Shown: positions 33,297 to 40,910 of the stretch, one piece after another
Layout: every line of letters begins with the position of its first letter
Numbering within the stretch: position 1 is the first letter of the stretch
NCBI GenBank assembly: GCA_031082145.1
Contig: JAVHLP010000001.1
Span: forward strand, 124,001 to 188,000
From: a bacterium
GTDB taxonomy: Bacteria; Bacillota; Sulfobacillia; UBA995
Direction of reading: 5' to 3'
Length of the DNA stretch: 64,000 nucleotides
The notes under the pieces: generated by a model
Told to the model about the DNA's origin: nothing
The model's input: only the letters and a program-made list of their open reading frames with translations
Databases searched by the model: none
Translations under genes and position numbers: made by a program

Positions 33297-33647
33297 TTAC
33301 CCCCGGGGGTTAAAGAGGACGGCCATCAGGAGACCGGACACCACTGCCACCGTCAGCCCCAGGGCGACAGCGGTGAGCCCCCCGGTCAGAAGGCCCGTCG
33401 GCCCCACCTTGCCGAACTCCCGGATGATCCCCTGAACCAGGGCATGGCCGAAGGCCGGCAGGGGTACGATGGCCCCGGCGCCGCCCACCCGGATCAAGGG
33501 GTCATACAGGCCTAACCCGCTGGCAACGGCCCCCAGGCTGACGAAAAGGACCATGACGTGGGCGGGGGTGATCCGGCTGAGATCCAGCACCAGTTGTGCG
33601 GCCACGCACAGGAGGCCTCCCACCACGAACGCCAGCAGGAACTCCAT
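33297..33647 (-). CDS. spoVAEB: Stage V sporulation protein AEb (membrane)
   Basis: 116 residues, ATG start. Four hydrophobic segments: FLLAFVVGGLLCVAAQLVL, HVMVLFVSLGAVASGLGLY, the conserved GGAGAIVPLPAFGHALVQGI, and AVALGLTVAVVSGLLMAVLF. This is the short membrane subunit that with SpoVAC and SpoVAD forms the minimal dipicolinate channel module. Confidence 0.92.
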   Translation of the reverse strand: MEFLLAFVVGGLLCVAAQLVLDLSRITPAHVMVLFVSLGAVASGLGLYDPLIRVGGAGAIVPLPAFGHALVQGIIREFGKVGPTGLLTGGLTAVALGLTVAVVSGLLMAVLFNPRG

Positions 33648-33661
33648 GGTTGACGACCTCC

Positions 33662-34699
33662 CTACCCCGGTGCGTCCTGGGTCTCCAGGGCCACCGCGTG
33701 GGCGATGCCGGGTATGCTCTCCCCTTGCTGGTAGCTCGTGGGGCTGAAGAGGGCCCCGGTACAGACCAGCAGCAGGCGGCGGTAACGCCCACCCAACATC
33801 CCCTGCATCAGGTAGCCACTGAAAACGGCGGCAGAGCAGCCGCAGCCGCTGGCCCCGGACTCAACACCCTGGCTCGGTTCGTATATTGCCGAGCCGCAGT
33901 CGAAGAGACGGCCGGCCACATCCAGGCCCTTGCGTTCAAGCAAGTCGGCGGTGATCTGCTTGCCGACGTCGGCCAGGTCACCGGTCACGATCAGGTCGTA
34001 GTCTTCCGGAGTCCGGCCCGTATCCTCGAAGTGACGCAGAATGGTGTCCGCCGCGGCCGGCGCCATGGCGGCCCCCAGGTTGAGGGGGTCCTTCAGCCCC
34101 GGGTCGGTCACCCGGCCGATGGTGGCCATGGTGATCGCCGGACCATCACCTTGAGCGGCCATCAGGACCGCGCCCGCCCCGGTCACGGTCCACTGGGCGC
34201 TAGGCGGAGGCTGGTTGCCGAACTCGGTGGGGAAACGGAACTGGCGCTCGGCGGTGCAGTGATGGCTGGAGACGCCGACCAGCAGGCTGGTAGCGTACCC
34301 GCCATCGATCATCATCGACCCCACAGCCATGCCCTCGGCAAAAGTAGAGCAGGCCCCGAAAATGCCGAGGAACGGGAGTTTGAGCTCGCGGGCCACAAAG
34401 CTGGAGGAGGTGATCTGGTTCAGGAGATCGCCGGCAACCAGGTAGTCAACATCCTTCAGGGAGTGACCGGCTTTGCGCAGGGCCAGCCGGCAGGCCTCGG
34501 TCAGCATCCGGGCCTCGGCCCGTTCCCAACTCTTCTCGCCCAGGAGATCGTCCTCCTTGACGACGTCGAAGTAGTCTCCCAGCGGTCCTTGCCCTTCCTT
34601 GGGGCCCACCACCGCCGCCGCCGCCACCACGGCGGGGGTGAGCTCGAAGCTGATCGTCTGCCGTCCCCGGCGGCGAGTTCTGGTGATGGTTGTGGCCAT
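33662..34699 (-). CDS. spoVAD: Stage V sporulation protein AD
   Basis: 345 residues, ATG start. Thiolase/KAS III-like fold without the normal condensation chemistry; SpoVAD binds dipicolinate on the inner membrane surface. Visible family parts: EKSWERAEARMLTEACRLAL, YLVAGDLLNQITSSSFVARE, LGIFGACSTFAEGMAVGS with the Cys of the thiolase-like site, GYATSLLVGVSSHHCTAERQFRFP, and SGASGCGCSAAVFSGYLM near the end. Operon order spoVAC-AD-AEb-AEa-AF is kept. Confidence 0.95.
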   Translation of the reverse strand: MATTITRTRRRGRQTISFELTPAVVAAAAVVGPKEGQGPLGDYFDVVKEDDLLGEKSWERAEARMLTEACRLALRKAGHSLKDVDYLVAGDLLNQITSSSFVARELKLPFLGIFGACSTFAEGMAVGSMMIDGGYATSLLVGVSSHHCTAERQFRFPTEFGNQPPPSAQWTVTGAGAVLMAAQGDGPAITMATIGRVTDPGLKDPLNLGAAMAPAAADTILRHFEDTGRTPEDYDLIVTGDLADVGKQITADLLERKGLDVAGRLFDCGSAIYEPSQGVESGASGCGCSAAVFSGYLMQGMLGGRYRRLLLVCTGALFSPTSYQQGESIPGIAHAVALETQDAPG

Positions 34700-34711
34700 G
34701 GACAGAGCCTC

Positions 34712-35158
34712 CTACCCGATCGCCCCGAGGAGCCACAGGAAGGCTCCCACCAGGACGGACACCAGCACGGCGTAGACAATGACGGGACCCGCCACCGTGA
34801 ACATGCGGGCTCCAACTCCGAGCACAAAGCCTTCCCGCTTGAACTCCATGGCGGGAGCCACGATGGCGTTGGCGAATCCGGTGATCGGCAGAAAGGCACC
34901 CATCCCTCCCCGCCGGCCGATCCGGTCGTAGACGCCGAGACCGGTCAGCACTGCCCCCAGGAAGATCATGGTCGCCGCCGTGACCGCACTCGCCTCGGTG
35001 AGAGGCAGGCCCCGCCCTCGGAAGAAGCCCAGGAAGAACTGGCCGATGGTACAGATCGCCCCCCCTACCAGGAACGCACGAACGGTGTTCAGGAGGATTG
35101 GCCGGGGAGGGGTCCGCCGCCGGATAAGATCTTGGGTCTCCCGGTCAGCCGGGACCAT
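34712..35158 (-). CDS. spoVAC: Stage V sporulation protein AC (membrane)
   Basis: 148 residues, ATG start overlapping the stop of the dodecin gene (TAATG). Hydrophobic membrane protein: LLNTVRAFLVGGAICTIGQF, EASAVTAATMIFLGAVLTGL, PITGFANAIVAPAMEFKREG, then a last membrane stretch VIVYAVLVSVLVGAFLWLL. SpoVAC of B. subtilis behaves as a mechanosensitive dipicolinate channel in germination. spoVAA and spoVAB are absent here, as is common in Clostridia. Confidence 0.93.
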   Translation of the reverse strand: MVPADRETQDLIRRRTPPRPILLNTVRAFLVGGAICTIGQFFLGFFRGRGLPLTEASAVTAATMIFLGAVLTGLGVYDRIGRRGGMGAFLPITGFANAIVAPAMEFKREGFVLGVGARMFTVAGPVIVYAVLVSVLVGAFLWLLGAIG

Positions 35159-35376
35159 TAGACCCGGCGACGGTCGGGATCCACGGTGAAGGCCACCTTC
35201 ACATTGGCCTTGTACTGGACTATCCGGCCCTGCTCAACGTTGGCGGTCCAGTTGCATACCTCGACCCCGGTGATGTTATCCACCGTCCGGGCTGCTTCCG
35301 TCACCGCCCGGCTGGCCGCCTCCTGCCAGCTCTCGGGGGACTCGCCGACGAGTTCCAAGACCTTGACCACGCTCAT
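35158..35376 (-). CDS. Dodecin family flavin-binding protein
   Basis: 72 residues from the ATG at 35376, with GGAGGTG 10 bases upstream. It matches dodecins end to end: VVKVLELVGESPESWQEA, then a helix AASRAVTEAARTVDNI, VCNWTANVEQGRIVQYKA with the flavin-stacking Trp, and VKVAFTVD. Dodecins assemble to hollow dodecamers that store flavins. Its stop overlaps the spoVAC start (TAATG), so it is translated together with the spoVA genes, a location that implies production in the forespore. Known spoVA operons of B. subtilis contain no dodecin. Confidence 0.9.
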   Translation of the reverse strand: MSVVKVLELVGESPESWQEAASRAVTEAARTVDNITGVEVCNWTANVEQGRIVQYKANVKVAFTVDPDRRRV

Positions 35377-35566
35377 CCCGCATCGACACCTCCGGCAACC
35401 TGATCGGAGAGCCTCCCCAGACCGAAATGGTCTCGCCCTGGACGCGGCCCTCGACATAGACGGGGTACACTTCGCCGCCCAGTTCGTCCCCCGCGCTCGT
35501 CCCCCGGCCCTGTTCCACAAGCATGGTCAGCCGCCGCAGGCGCTCCCGCTTCTCATTCCACGCCAA
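35276..35566 (-). CDS. Small unknown protein between sigF and the dodecin gene
   Basis: 96 residues from a TTG at 35566 with GGAGGG 7 bases upstream. The first 62 residues look like a real small protein: EKRERLRRLTMLVEQGRG followed by a beta-rich EVYPVYVEGRVQGETISVWG and IRLPEV; the last 34 residues lie over the dodecin gene in another frame and are Arg/Gly-rich. I recognise no family. Its position just after a forespore-type promoter and before dodecin-spoVA suggests sporulation expression. The 101-base overlap with dodecin is unusual; the true stop could be earlier if a frameshift occurred. Confidence 0.5.
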   Translation of the reverse strand: MAWNEKRERLRRLTMLVEQGRGTSAGDELGGEVYPVYVEGRVQGETISVWGGSPIRLPEVSMRDERGQGLGTRRRVPRELAGGGQPGGDGSSPDGG

Positions 35567-35585
35567 GGGTGTCCCTCCGTGCCGC

Positions 35586-35614
35586 TATTGTGCCCGGAGG
35601 AGGTTGGCCTATGC
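35586..35614 (-). promoter_or_regulatory. Forespore (sigma-F/sigma-G) type promoter for the dodecin-spoVA genes
   Basis: Minus strand: -35 GCATA at 35610-35614, 14-base spacer, -10 GGGCACAATA at 35586-35595 (nine of ten to GGNRANAHTW). It lies in the short gap between the sigF stop and the small gene, giving a leader of about 13 bases plus the Shine-Dalgarno. Spacer is one base shorter than in the other three sites found here. Confidence 0.58.
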
Positions 35615-35630
35615 CACGGCCGAGGGAGGC

Positions 35631-36311
35631 TCAGGCCTCAAGCTGGCCGCGCATCAGGGCGAGGGCTTGCTTCTCGAGGCGGGAGACCTGGGCCTGGGAG
35701 ATGCCCAGCCGGGCGGCAACGGTGGCCTGGGTCAACTCGGCGAAGAAGCGGAGTTCGAGGATGAGCCGTTGTCGGGGCGGCAGTCGCCGGAGAGCCTGAC
35801 CCAGTGCGATGTGGTCCAGGACCTCGGCGTCCGACTCCCGGCCGGGGATGCGATCGAGGACCAGCCCCGCGGAGTCGTCGTCAGACAGAGGCTCGTAAAG
35901 GGATATGGGGGGAATCGAGGCCTCCATGGCGTCCACCAGTTCGTCGGCGGTCACCCCGGTGGCAACGGCAAGCTCCTCCAGGGTAGGCTCCCGGCCGAGG
36001 CGTGCCGTCAGACCCGTCCGGACCTGAGCGGCCCGGCCCGCAACCTCCTTGAGGCGGCGGCTCACCCGGAGGGGACCATGGTCGCGCAGATGTCGCCGTA
36101 TTTCACCCATCACCGTGGGCACGGCGAAGGTGCTGAACTGGGTGCCGAAAGCCGGATTGAAGCGGTCGGCTGCTTTCAGGAGGCCAATGCAGCCAACCTG
36201 GAAGAGATCGGCCGTGTCCTCGCCTCGCCCCCGGAAACGGTTGACGATGTCCCAGACCAGGCGGCCGTGTTCCTCAATAAGGCGTTGCCGCGCTTCGGGG
36301 TCGCCACCCAC
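35631..36311 (-). CDS. sigF: RNA polymerase sporulation sigma factor F
   Basis: 226 residues from a GTG with GGAGGGG upstream. Region 2: GRLVWDIVNRFRGRGEDTADLFQVGCIGLL and FGTQFSTFAVPTVMGEIRR (shown in parts of the same block). Region 3: GREPTLEELAVATG. Region 4 helix-turn-helix: LTQATVAARLGISQAQVSRLEK. Sigma-F starts gene expression in the forespore and is held by SpoIIAB until SpoIIAA frees it. The gene order dacF-spoIIAA-spoIIAB-sigF is the classical spoIIA locus. Confidence 0.95.
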   Translation of the reverse strand: MGGDPEARQRLIEEHGRLVWDIVNRFRGRGEDTADLFQVGCIGLLKAADRFNPAFGTQFSTFAVPTVMGEIRRHLRDHGPLRVSRRLKEVAGRAAQVRTGLTARLGREPTLEELAVATGVTADELVDAMEASIPPISLYEPLSDDDSAGLVLDRIPGRESDAEVLDHIALGQALRRLPPRQRLILELRFFAELTQATVAARLGISQAQVSRLEKQALALMRGQLEA

Positions 36312-36323
36312 CCCAACCCCTCC

Positions 36324-36782
36324 TCAAGCGCTGCTCGAGCCCTCTTCCCGCGGAACCGCCGCCGGCTGCTTGACCATGAAGACGCGGGTTCCCCCTGCCG
36401 GGCCGGGTCCCACTTCGAGCCGATCGGAGAACGCCTCCATGAACGAGAAGCCCAGGCCCATCCGTTCCGGGTCAGTGGTATAAGAAGCCTGGCGGGCCAG
36501 AGCGACGTCGGCGATGCCCTGGCCATCGTCGTCAACCGTCAACTCCAGCAAGCTCCCCGACAGGCGAGCGTTCACCCGGACCCATCCCCGGCGGCCGGGG
36601 TAAGCATGGACTACCGCGTTGGTCACCGCCTCAGAGACCGCCAGGCGGATCTCCTCCACGTCGCTGAGGGTGAACTCGGCCTGGGCGGCAAAGGTGGCCA
36701 CCGCGTTCCGTGCCACGCCCACATTGGCCGGTAGATTCAGGAACTCCAGCCGCATCATGTTGTCGGGCCGGTCCAGGTCCAC
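36324..36782 (-). CDS. spoIIAB: Anti-sigma F factor / serine kinase
   Basis: 152 residues from a GTG 3 bases after the spoIIAA stop (GGAG at about 9 bases). GHKL-type ATPase: the N-box VEEIRLAVSEAVTNAVVHAY, G1 box VDDDGQGIAD and G2 region ERMGLGFSFMEAFSD. SpoIIAB binds sigma-F and also phosphorylates SpoIIAA on serine. Slightly longer at the C-terminus than B. subtilis SpoIIAB. Confidence 0.95.
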   Translation of the reverse strand: MDLDRPDNMMRLEFLNLPANVGVARNAVATFAAQAEFTLSDVEEIRLAVSEAVTNAVVHAYPGRRGWVRVNARLSGSLLELTVDDDGQGIADVALARQASYTTDPERMGLGFSFMEAFSDRLEVGPGPAGGTRVFMVKQPAAVPREEGSSSA

Positions 36783-36785
36783 GAC

Positions 36786-37127
36786 TTATCGCTCCTTCAC
36801 ATAGGCCAGCGCGCGATCCAGAGACTCGTGCAGGGGGATGATGCCGGTGATCCCGGCTACTTCCAGTAGTGAGGCTACCCGCGGACTGGCCCCGTAGACG
36901 GCCATCCTGCCGGCCGAATCCAGGACTTGCCGGTACCGGCCCAGAATGGCGCCAAGGCCCGAACTGTCAACGAACTCAACCCCGGTCAGGTCCAGGATGA
37001 CAGATCGGCCAGTCCCCCCCCGGAGCAGGTTCTCGGCGGCCAAGCGCAACTCCTGGGCGCCCCTGATATCCAGGTCGCCCCGCAGGCGCAGGAGGAGCGT
37101 ATTACCCATTACTTCGTGACTGACCAC
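36786..37127 (-). CDS. spoIIAA: Anti-anti-sigma factor SpoIIAA
   Basis: 113 residues, GTG start. STAS domain: LLLRLRGDLDIRGAQELR, VILDLTGVEFVDSSGLG, where the second Ser of the DSSGLG motif is the residue phosphorylated by SpoIIAB, and MAVYGASPRVASLLEVAG. Dephosphorylated SpoIIAA displaces sigma-F from SpoIIAB in the forespore. Confidence 0.95.
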   Translation of the reverse strand: MVSHEVMGNTLLLRLRGDLDIRGAQELRLAAENLLRGGTGRSVILDLTGVEFVDSSGLGAILGRYRQVLDSAGRMAVYGASPRVASLLEVAGITGIIPLHESLDRALAYVKER

Positions 37128-37187
37128 TCCACCGCCTCCCCCCAGTGGGGAGAGGTTCGACCCGGTGGGATATTCTTCCTGCCGCTC

Positions 37188-38354
37188 CTAGCGCAAGGTC
37201 TTCTGGATTAGCCGCCCGACCACGGCCGGCCACCCGAGGGCGGGGATAGCCGTGGCGGCGACCAGCGAGGTGCGGCCGATCTCCGTCCCGTCCAGGCAGA
37301 GGACCAGTTCCCCCAGAACCGCCCCCGCTCTGATAGGGGCCCGGAGATACCCCGGCACTTCAAGCACTCGTTCCACACCTTGCTGCTTGCCCTTGGGGAC
37401 GACCACCCCGAAGTCATCGGCCGCCAACAAGTCGATCCCGCCGAACAGCCCCAGGTCAACCGGTACCCGGGCCACCGCCTCGCCCCGGGACGCGCCCCGG
37501 ACGGCCGCGTAGTTGCCGAACCCGTAGTTCAGCAGGGTTCGGGCATCAGCGTCCCGGGCGTCGCGACTTGCGGAGGCCATGATCACGGCGATGAAGCGGG
37601 TGCCGCCCCGCTGCGCGGTGGCCGCCAGGCAGTAGCCCGCAGCGGTGGTCCAGCCTGTCTTCAGCCCGTCGGCGCCGGGGTAAAACCGAACCAGGCGGTT
37701 CCGGTTGAGGATCTCGGTGTGATCCGCCCCCAGGTGTTGCCGCACGTAGTCGAGGTATACCGAGGTCAGTTCCAGGACCTCGGGGTGATGCAGCACCAAC
37801 TCGCGGGACAGGACGGCGATGTCGCTGGCGGTGGTGAACTGATCCTCGGCGTCGAGGCCGTGGGCGTTCTGAAACCGGGTGCCGGTCATGCCCAGGGCGG
37901 AAGCCCGCTCATTCATGAGGGCCACGAACTCACCCTCCGACCCCGCGATGTGCTCTGCCAGTGCTGCGGCGGCGTCGTTGGCCGAACCGACGGCCACCGC
38001 CCGGATTATGTCGCGGAGTTCCATCTCCTCGCCGGGGTAGAGCCAGATCTGGGTTCCCCCCAGTTCGGCCGCAGCCGGAGAGGCAACCACCCTGTCATCA
38101 AGGCTGACCTTGCCGGCGGCGAGGGCCTCGTACGCCAGGAGGAGCGTCATGAGCTTGGTCACGCTGGCCGGGGCCGCCTGCAGGTCGGCGTCCCGCTCCC
38201 ACAGAATGCGCCCGCTCACCGGCTCCATGAGGAGGGCAGAGGGCGCGAGGATCTTGAGTTCCGCCGTCCGCTGGGCGGTCGTTCCCCCCGCCGGGCTGAC
38301 CAGGCCCAGGACCAACACAACAGCCAGCCAGAAGGCGAACCTGCGCATTCTCAT
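37188..38354 (-). CDS. dacF: D-alanyl-D-alanine carboxypeptidase (DacF-type, S11)
   Basis: 388 residues, ATG start. Signal peptide RRFAFWLAVVLVLGLVSPAGG. Active-site motifs of penicillin-binding S11 enzymes: SxxK in APASVTKLMT, SxN in AVGSANDAAAAL, and KTG in ADGLKTGWTTAAGYC. A C-terminal beta domain and an amphipathic tail (WPAVVGRLIQKTL) for membrane attachment follow. It trims peptidoglycan side chains; DacF acts in spore cortex formation. First gene of the spoIIA locus, with a forespore-type promoter in front. Confidence 0.93.
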   Translation of the reverse strand: MRMRRFAFWLAVVLVLGLVSPAGGTTAQRTAELKILAPSALLMEPVSGRILWERDADLQAAPASVTKLMTLLLAYEALAAGKVSLDDRVVASPAAAELGGTQIWLYPGEEMELRDIIRAVAVGSANDAAAALAEHIAGSEGEFVALMNERASALGMTGTRFQNAHGLDAEDQFTTASDIAVLSRELVLHHPEVLELTSVYLDYVRQHLGADHTEILNRNRLVRFYPGADGLKTGWTTAAGYCLAATAQRGGTRFIAVIMASASRDARDADARTLLNYGFGNYAAVRGASRGEAVARVPVDLGLFGGIDLLAADDFGVVVPKGKQQGVERVLEVPGYLRAPIRAGAVLGELVLCLDGTEIGRTSLVAATAIPALGWPAVVGRLIQKTLR

Positions 38355-38370
38355 CCCACCCCCGTGGATC

Positions 38371-38400
38371 TATGCTCTCCGGACCGCAGGAGCTTGATAC
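38371..38400 (-). promoter_or_regulatory. Forespore (sigma-F) type promoter for dacF-spoIIA
   Basis: Minus strand: -35 GTATC at 38396-38400 (4 of 5), 15-base spacer, -10 GGAGAGCATA at 38371-38380 (nine of ten to GGNRANAHTW). About 17 bases before the dacF ATG. The same regulation of dacF by sigma-F is known in B. subtilis. Confidence 0.5.
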
Positions 38401-38419
38401 CGTAGCGCCGGAGGAGGAG

Positions 38420-39559
38420 TCAGTCGCCGAAGGCGAGATGGATGTCCCGGAGGGCTTCCCGGACATTGAGGGTCTGGGGGCAGGCCGCCTCGCACTGCCC
38501 GCAGTCGGTGCAGCGCGAAGCGTCACCCTGGCGCTCGGCAAACCATTGGTACATAGCCTGGGTTTCCCGCCGGGGCAGATCGTACATGGCGGCCTGGTTA
38601 TACTCGTAGAAGATGTCGCGGATGCGCACTCCCGCCGGACAGGGCAGGCAGTACCCGCAGCCCGTGCAGTTCACCTTGGTGCGTCGCCGGTAGATCTCCC
38701 GCACCTCCCGGATGAGGTCCAGCTCAGCGGAAGACAGGGAGCACGGCCAGGCCTCCCCGGCGATGCGGCTGTTCTCCTCGATCTGCTCCATGGTGTTCAT
38801 GCCGCTCAGAACCGTCGTGACCTCCGGCTGATTCCAGACCCAGCGTAGGCCCCACTCGGCGGGAGTGCGGCCGACGGGCGCCCGCGCCCAGACCGCCCGC
38901 ACCTCCTCCGGCTGCGTCCCCGCCAGCCGGCCCCCCAGCAGCGGTTCCATGATCTGCACGGCCAAGCCCCGGCCGGCTGCGTACCGCAGGCCCTCGATCC
39001 CCGCCTGGCTGTCGACGTCCATGTAGTTAAGCTGGATCAGGCAGCAGTCCCAGTCGTAAGCGTCCACAATCTGCTTGAACAGGGGTAGCCGGTCGTGGAA
39101 GGAGAAACCGGCGTACTTGATGCGGCCATCGGCTCTCGCCCGGTCCAGAAAGGCCAGCACGTCGTGCCCGCAGAGCTTGGGCCAGCTCTCCTTGTTCAAG
39201 GCATGTAGCAGGTAGCAGTCGACCTGCGCGGTCTGGAGCCGCTCCAGTTGTTCTCCCAGCAAGCGGTCCATGTCTTCCGGCTTCTCCACCAGCCAGTGCG
39301 GCAGCTTGGTGGCCACCATGACCTCGTCGCGACGGCCGCCGGCCAGGGCTTTGGCCACCACCGCTTCGCTTCTCCCGCCGTGATAGGAGTAGGCCGTGTC
39401 AAGGTAGCTTATCCCCTTGTCGATCGCGTGGCGCAGCAGGGCGACGGACAAGGACTCATCGAGTTCGCGGCTCTCCGGGCTCAAGGTGGGCATACGCATG
39501 GCACCGAAGCCGAGGACCGGCACCTCCGAGCCTTGCCTGCCAAACTTCCTCTTCTGCAC
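38420..39559 (-). CDS. Aldo/keto reductase with C-terminal 4Fe-4S domain
   Basis: 379 residues, ATG start. The AKR barrel spans about residues 1-280: VPVLGFGAMRMPTL, ISYLDTAYSYHGGRSE with the catalytic Asp and Tyr, VMVATKLPHW with the Lys, and QVDCYLLHALNKE with the His. The C-terminus has two clusters, VNCTGCGYCLPCPAGV and CTDCGQCEAACPQTL, typical of the ferredoxin-bearing AKRs of anaerobes. Likely substrates are aldehydes or ketones, with electrons passing between NAD(P)H and ferredoxin; not established. It lies alone between dacF and pdp. Confidence 0.9.
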   Translation of the reverse strand: MQKRKFGRQGSEVPVLGFGAMRMPTLSPESRELDESLSVALLRHAIDKGISYLDTAYSYHGGRSEAVVAKALAGGRRDEVMVATKLPHWLVEKPEDMDRLLGEQLERLQTAQVDCYLLHALNKESWPKLCGHDVLAFLDRARADGRIKYAGFSFHDRLPLFKQIVDAYDWDCCLIQLNYMDVDSQAGIEGLRYAAGRGLAVQIMEPLLGGRLAGTQPEEVRAVWARAPVGRTPAEWGLRWVWNQPEVTTVLSGMNTMEQIEENSRIAGEAWPCSLSSAELDLIREVREIYRRRTKVNCTGCGYCLPCPAGVRIRDIFYEYNQAAMYDLPRRETQAMYQWFAERQGDASRCTDCGQCEAACPQTLNVREALRDIHLAFGD

Positions 39560-39587
39560 CTTCGCCCTCCTTGCCTGAGCGTGGGAG

Positions 39588-40910
39588 CTACTCTCCGCTC
39601 AGGACCTCGACCACCAGGGGTGGCGGCGTGACCGGCCGGTCGCTGAATGTAAAGGCCTGGGCCAGCCGCGCCGTGGCGGGCGCGACTTGACCGGCCGACC
39701 GGGCATGAACAGTGGCCAGGACGTCGCCCGCTTCCACCCGGTCGCCTACCTTCACGGCCAAAACCACGCCCACCGCCGGATCGACCCGCTGGTCATGGGC
39801 GAGCCTGCCCGCTCCCAGCAGGGCGGCGACCTCGCCGACGCCTCGCGCGTCCAGCCGGGCCACCCACCCTTGACGGGGGGCGGTGACAGAAGCGGAAACG
39901 GGGGCCCGGGGCAAGTACAGGCCGGGTGAGCCGGTCAGCCCGGGAGGACCGCCCTGGGCCTGCACCATGGACGTGAAGCTGGCCAGGGCTTGGCCGGAAT
40001 GCAGGAGGGCGCTGAGGCGGTCGCGAGCCGCCGCGGCCGACGTCTCCAGGCCGGCGAGGCATAGGGCCAGGCTCGCCAGTTCCAGGGATAGCTCCTCCAG
40101 GTCGGCCGGCCCCGCTCCCTTGAGGCACCCTATGGCCTCCTCGACCTCCAGGGCGTTGCCCACCGCCCAGCCCAATGGCTGGTCCATATCACTGAGGACG
40201 GCGCCCACGCGCCGCCCACAGCCGGCGCCAATGGCCAGCATGGCCTCGGCCAGCCGGCGAGCTTCCTGGCGCCCGCCCACCAGCGAGCCGCTTCCAAACT
40301 TGACGTCCAGGACAATCGTCTGGGCCCCGGTGGCCAGCTTCTTGGCCATGATGCTGGAGGCTATCAGGGGCGGCGAGTCCACCGTGGCGGTGACGTCACG
40401 GATCGCGTACAGACGGCCGTCGGCCGGGACCAGCCGCTCGGATGCGGCGGCCAGACCCAGCCCGGTCTCGCTCACCAGGGCCGCCAGTTCGGCCGGCGTG
40501 AAGGTAGTGCGGAATCCCGGAATCGCCTCCAGCTTGTCGGTCGTACCACCGGTGTGGCCCAACCCCCGGCCACTCATCTTGATCACCCTTGCCCCGGCGG
40601 CGGCCAGCAGTGGAGCCACTACAAGCGTCGTCTTGTCACCCACCCCGCCCGTGGAATGCTTGTCCATGACCGGCGGCAACAGGGCGCCCGCCGGCACTTG
40701 GTCACCCGAGCGAGCCAGGGCCAGCGTCAGGTGCAGTGTCTCGCCTGCCGTCATGCCCCTCAGGTACACCGCCATGAGGACGGCGGCGGCCTGGTAGTCG
40801 GGGATACTTCCCCGAGCGATACCCTCCACCAGGAAGTCGATCTCCCGCCCGGTGAGTTCTTCCCCGTCACGTTTCCTGCGGATGAGATCTACCGCCCGCG
40901 AGGCCCTCAC
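39588..40910 (-). CDS. pdp: Pyrimidine-nucleoside phosphorylase
   Basis: 440 residues from a GTG. Signature of thymidine/pyrimidine phosphorylases: MRASRAVDLIRRKRDGEEL-type opening, the glycine loop DKHSTGGVGDKTTLVV, KMSGRGLGHTGGTTDKLEAI, MAKKLATGAQTIVLDVK and the C-terminal barrel-sandwich domain (VGDRVEAGDVLATVHA). It splits pyrimidine nucleosides to base and (deoxy)ribose-1-phosphate. The first 44 bases overlap the end of the purine nucleoside phosphorylase gene, and deoB stands ahead of that, forming a nucleoside salvage operon. Confidence 0.94.
   Translation of the reverse strand: MRASRAVDLIRRKRDGEELTGREIDFLVEGIARGSIPDYQAAAVLMAVYLRGMTAGETLHLTLALARSGDQVPAGALLPPVMDKHSTGGVGDKTTLVVAPLLAAAGARVIKMSGRGLGHTGGTTDKLEAIPGFRTTFTPAELAALVSETGLGLAAASERLVPADGRLYAIRDVTATVDSPPLIASSIMAKKLATGAQTIVLDVKFGSGSLVGGRQEARRLAEAMLAIGAGCGRRVGAVLSDMDQPLGWAVGNALEVEEAIGCLKGAGPADLEELSLELASLALCLAGLETSAAAARDRLSALLHSGQALASFTSMVQAQGGPPGLTGSPGLYLPRAPVSASVTAPRQGWVARLDARGVGEVAALLGAGRLAHDQRVDPAVGVVLAVKVGDRVEAGDVLATVHARSAGQVAPATARLAQAFTFSDRPVTPPPLVVEVLSGE

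Noticed and set aside
33596-35161. A 521-codon plus-strand open frame
   Set aside because: It lies antisense to spoVAD, spoVAC and neighbours, which are certain genes; long antisense frames are common at this base composition and its translation has no recognisable motif.
37170-37178. GAAGAATAT, a perfect sigma-H -10 match before spoIIAA
   Set aside because: No AGGA -35 at the proper distance; possible in view of known spoIIA control by sigma-H but unsupported by a complete promoter.
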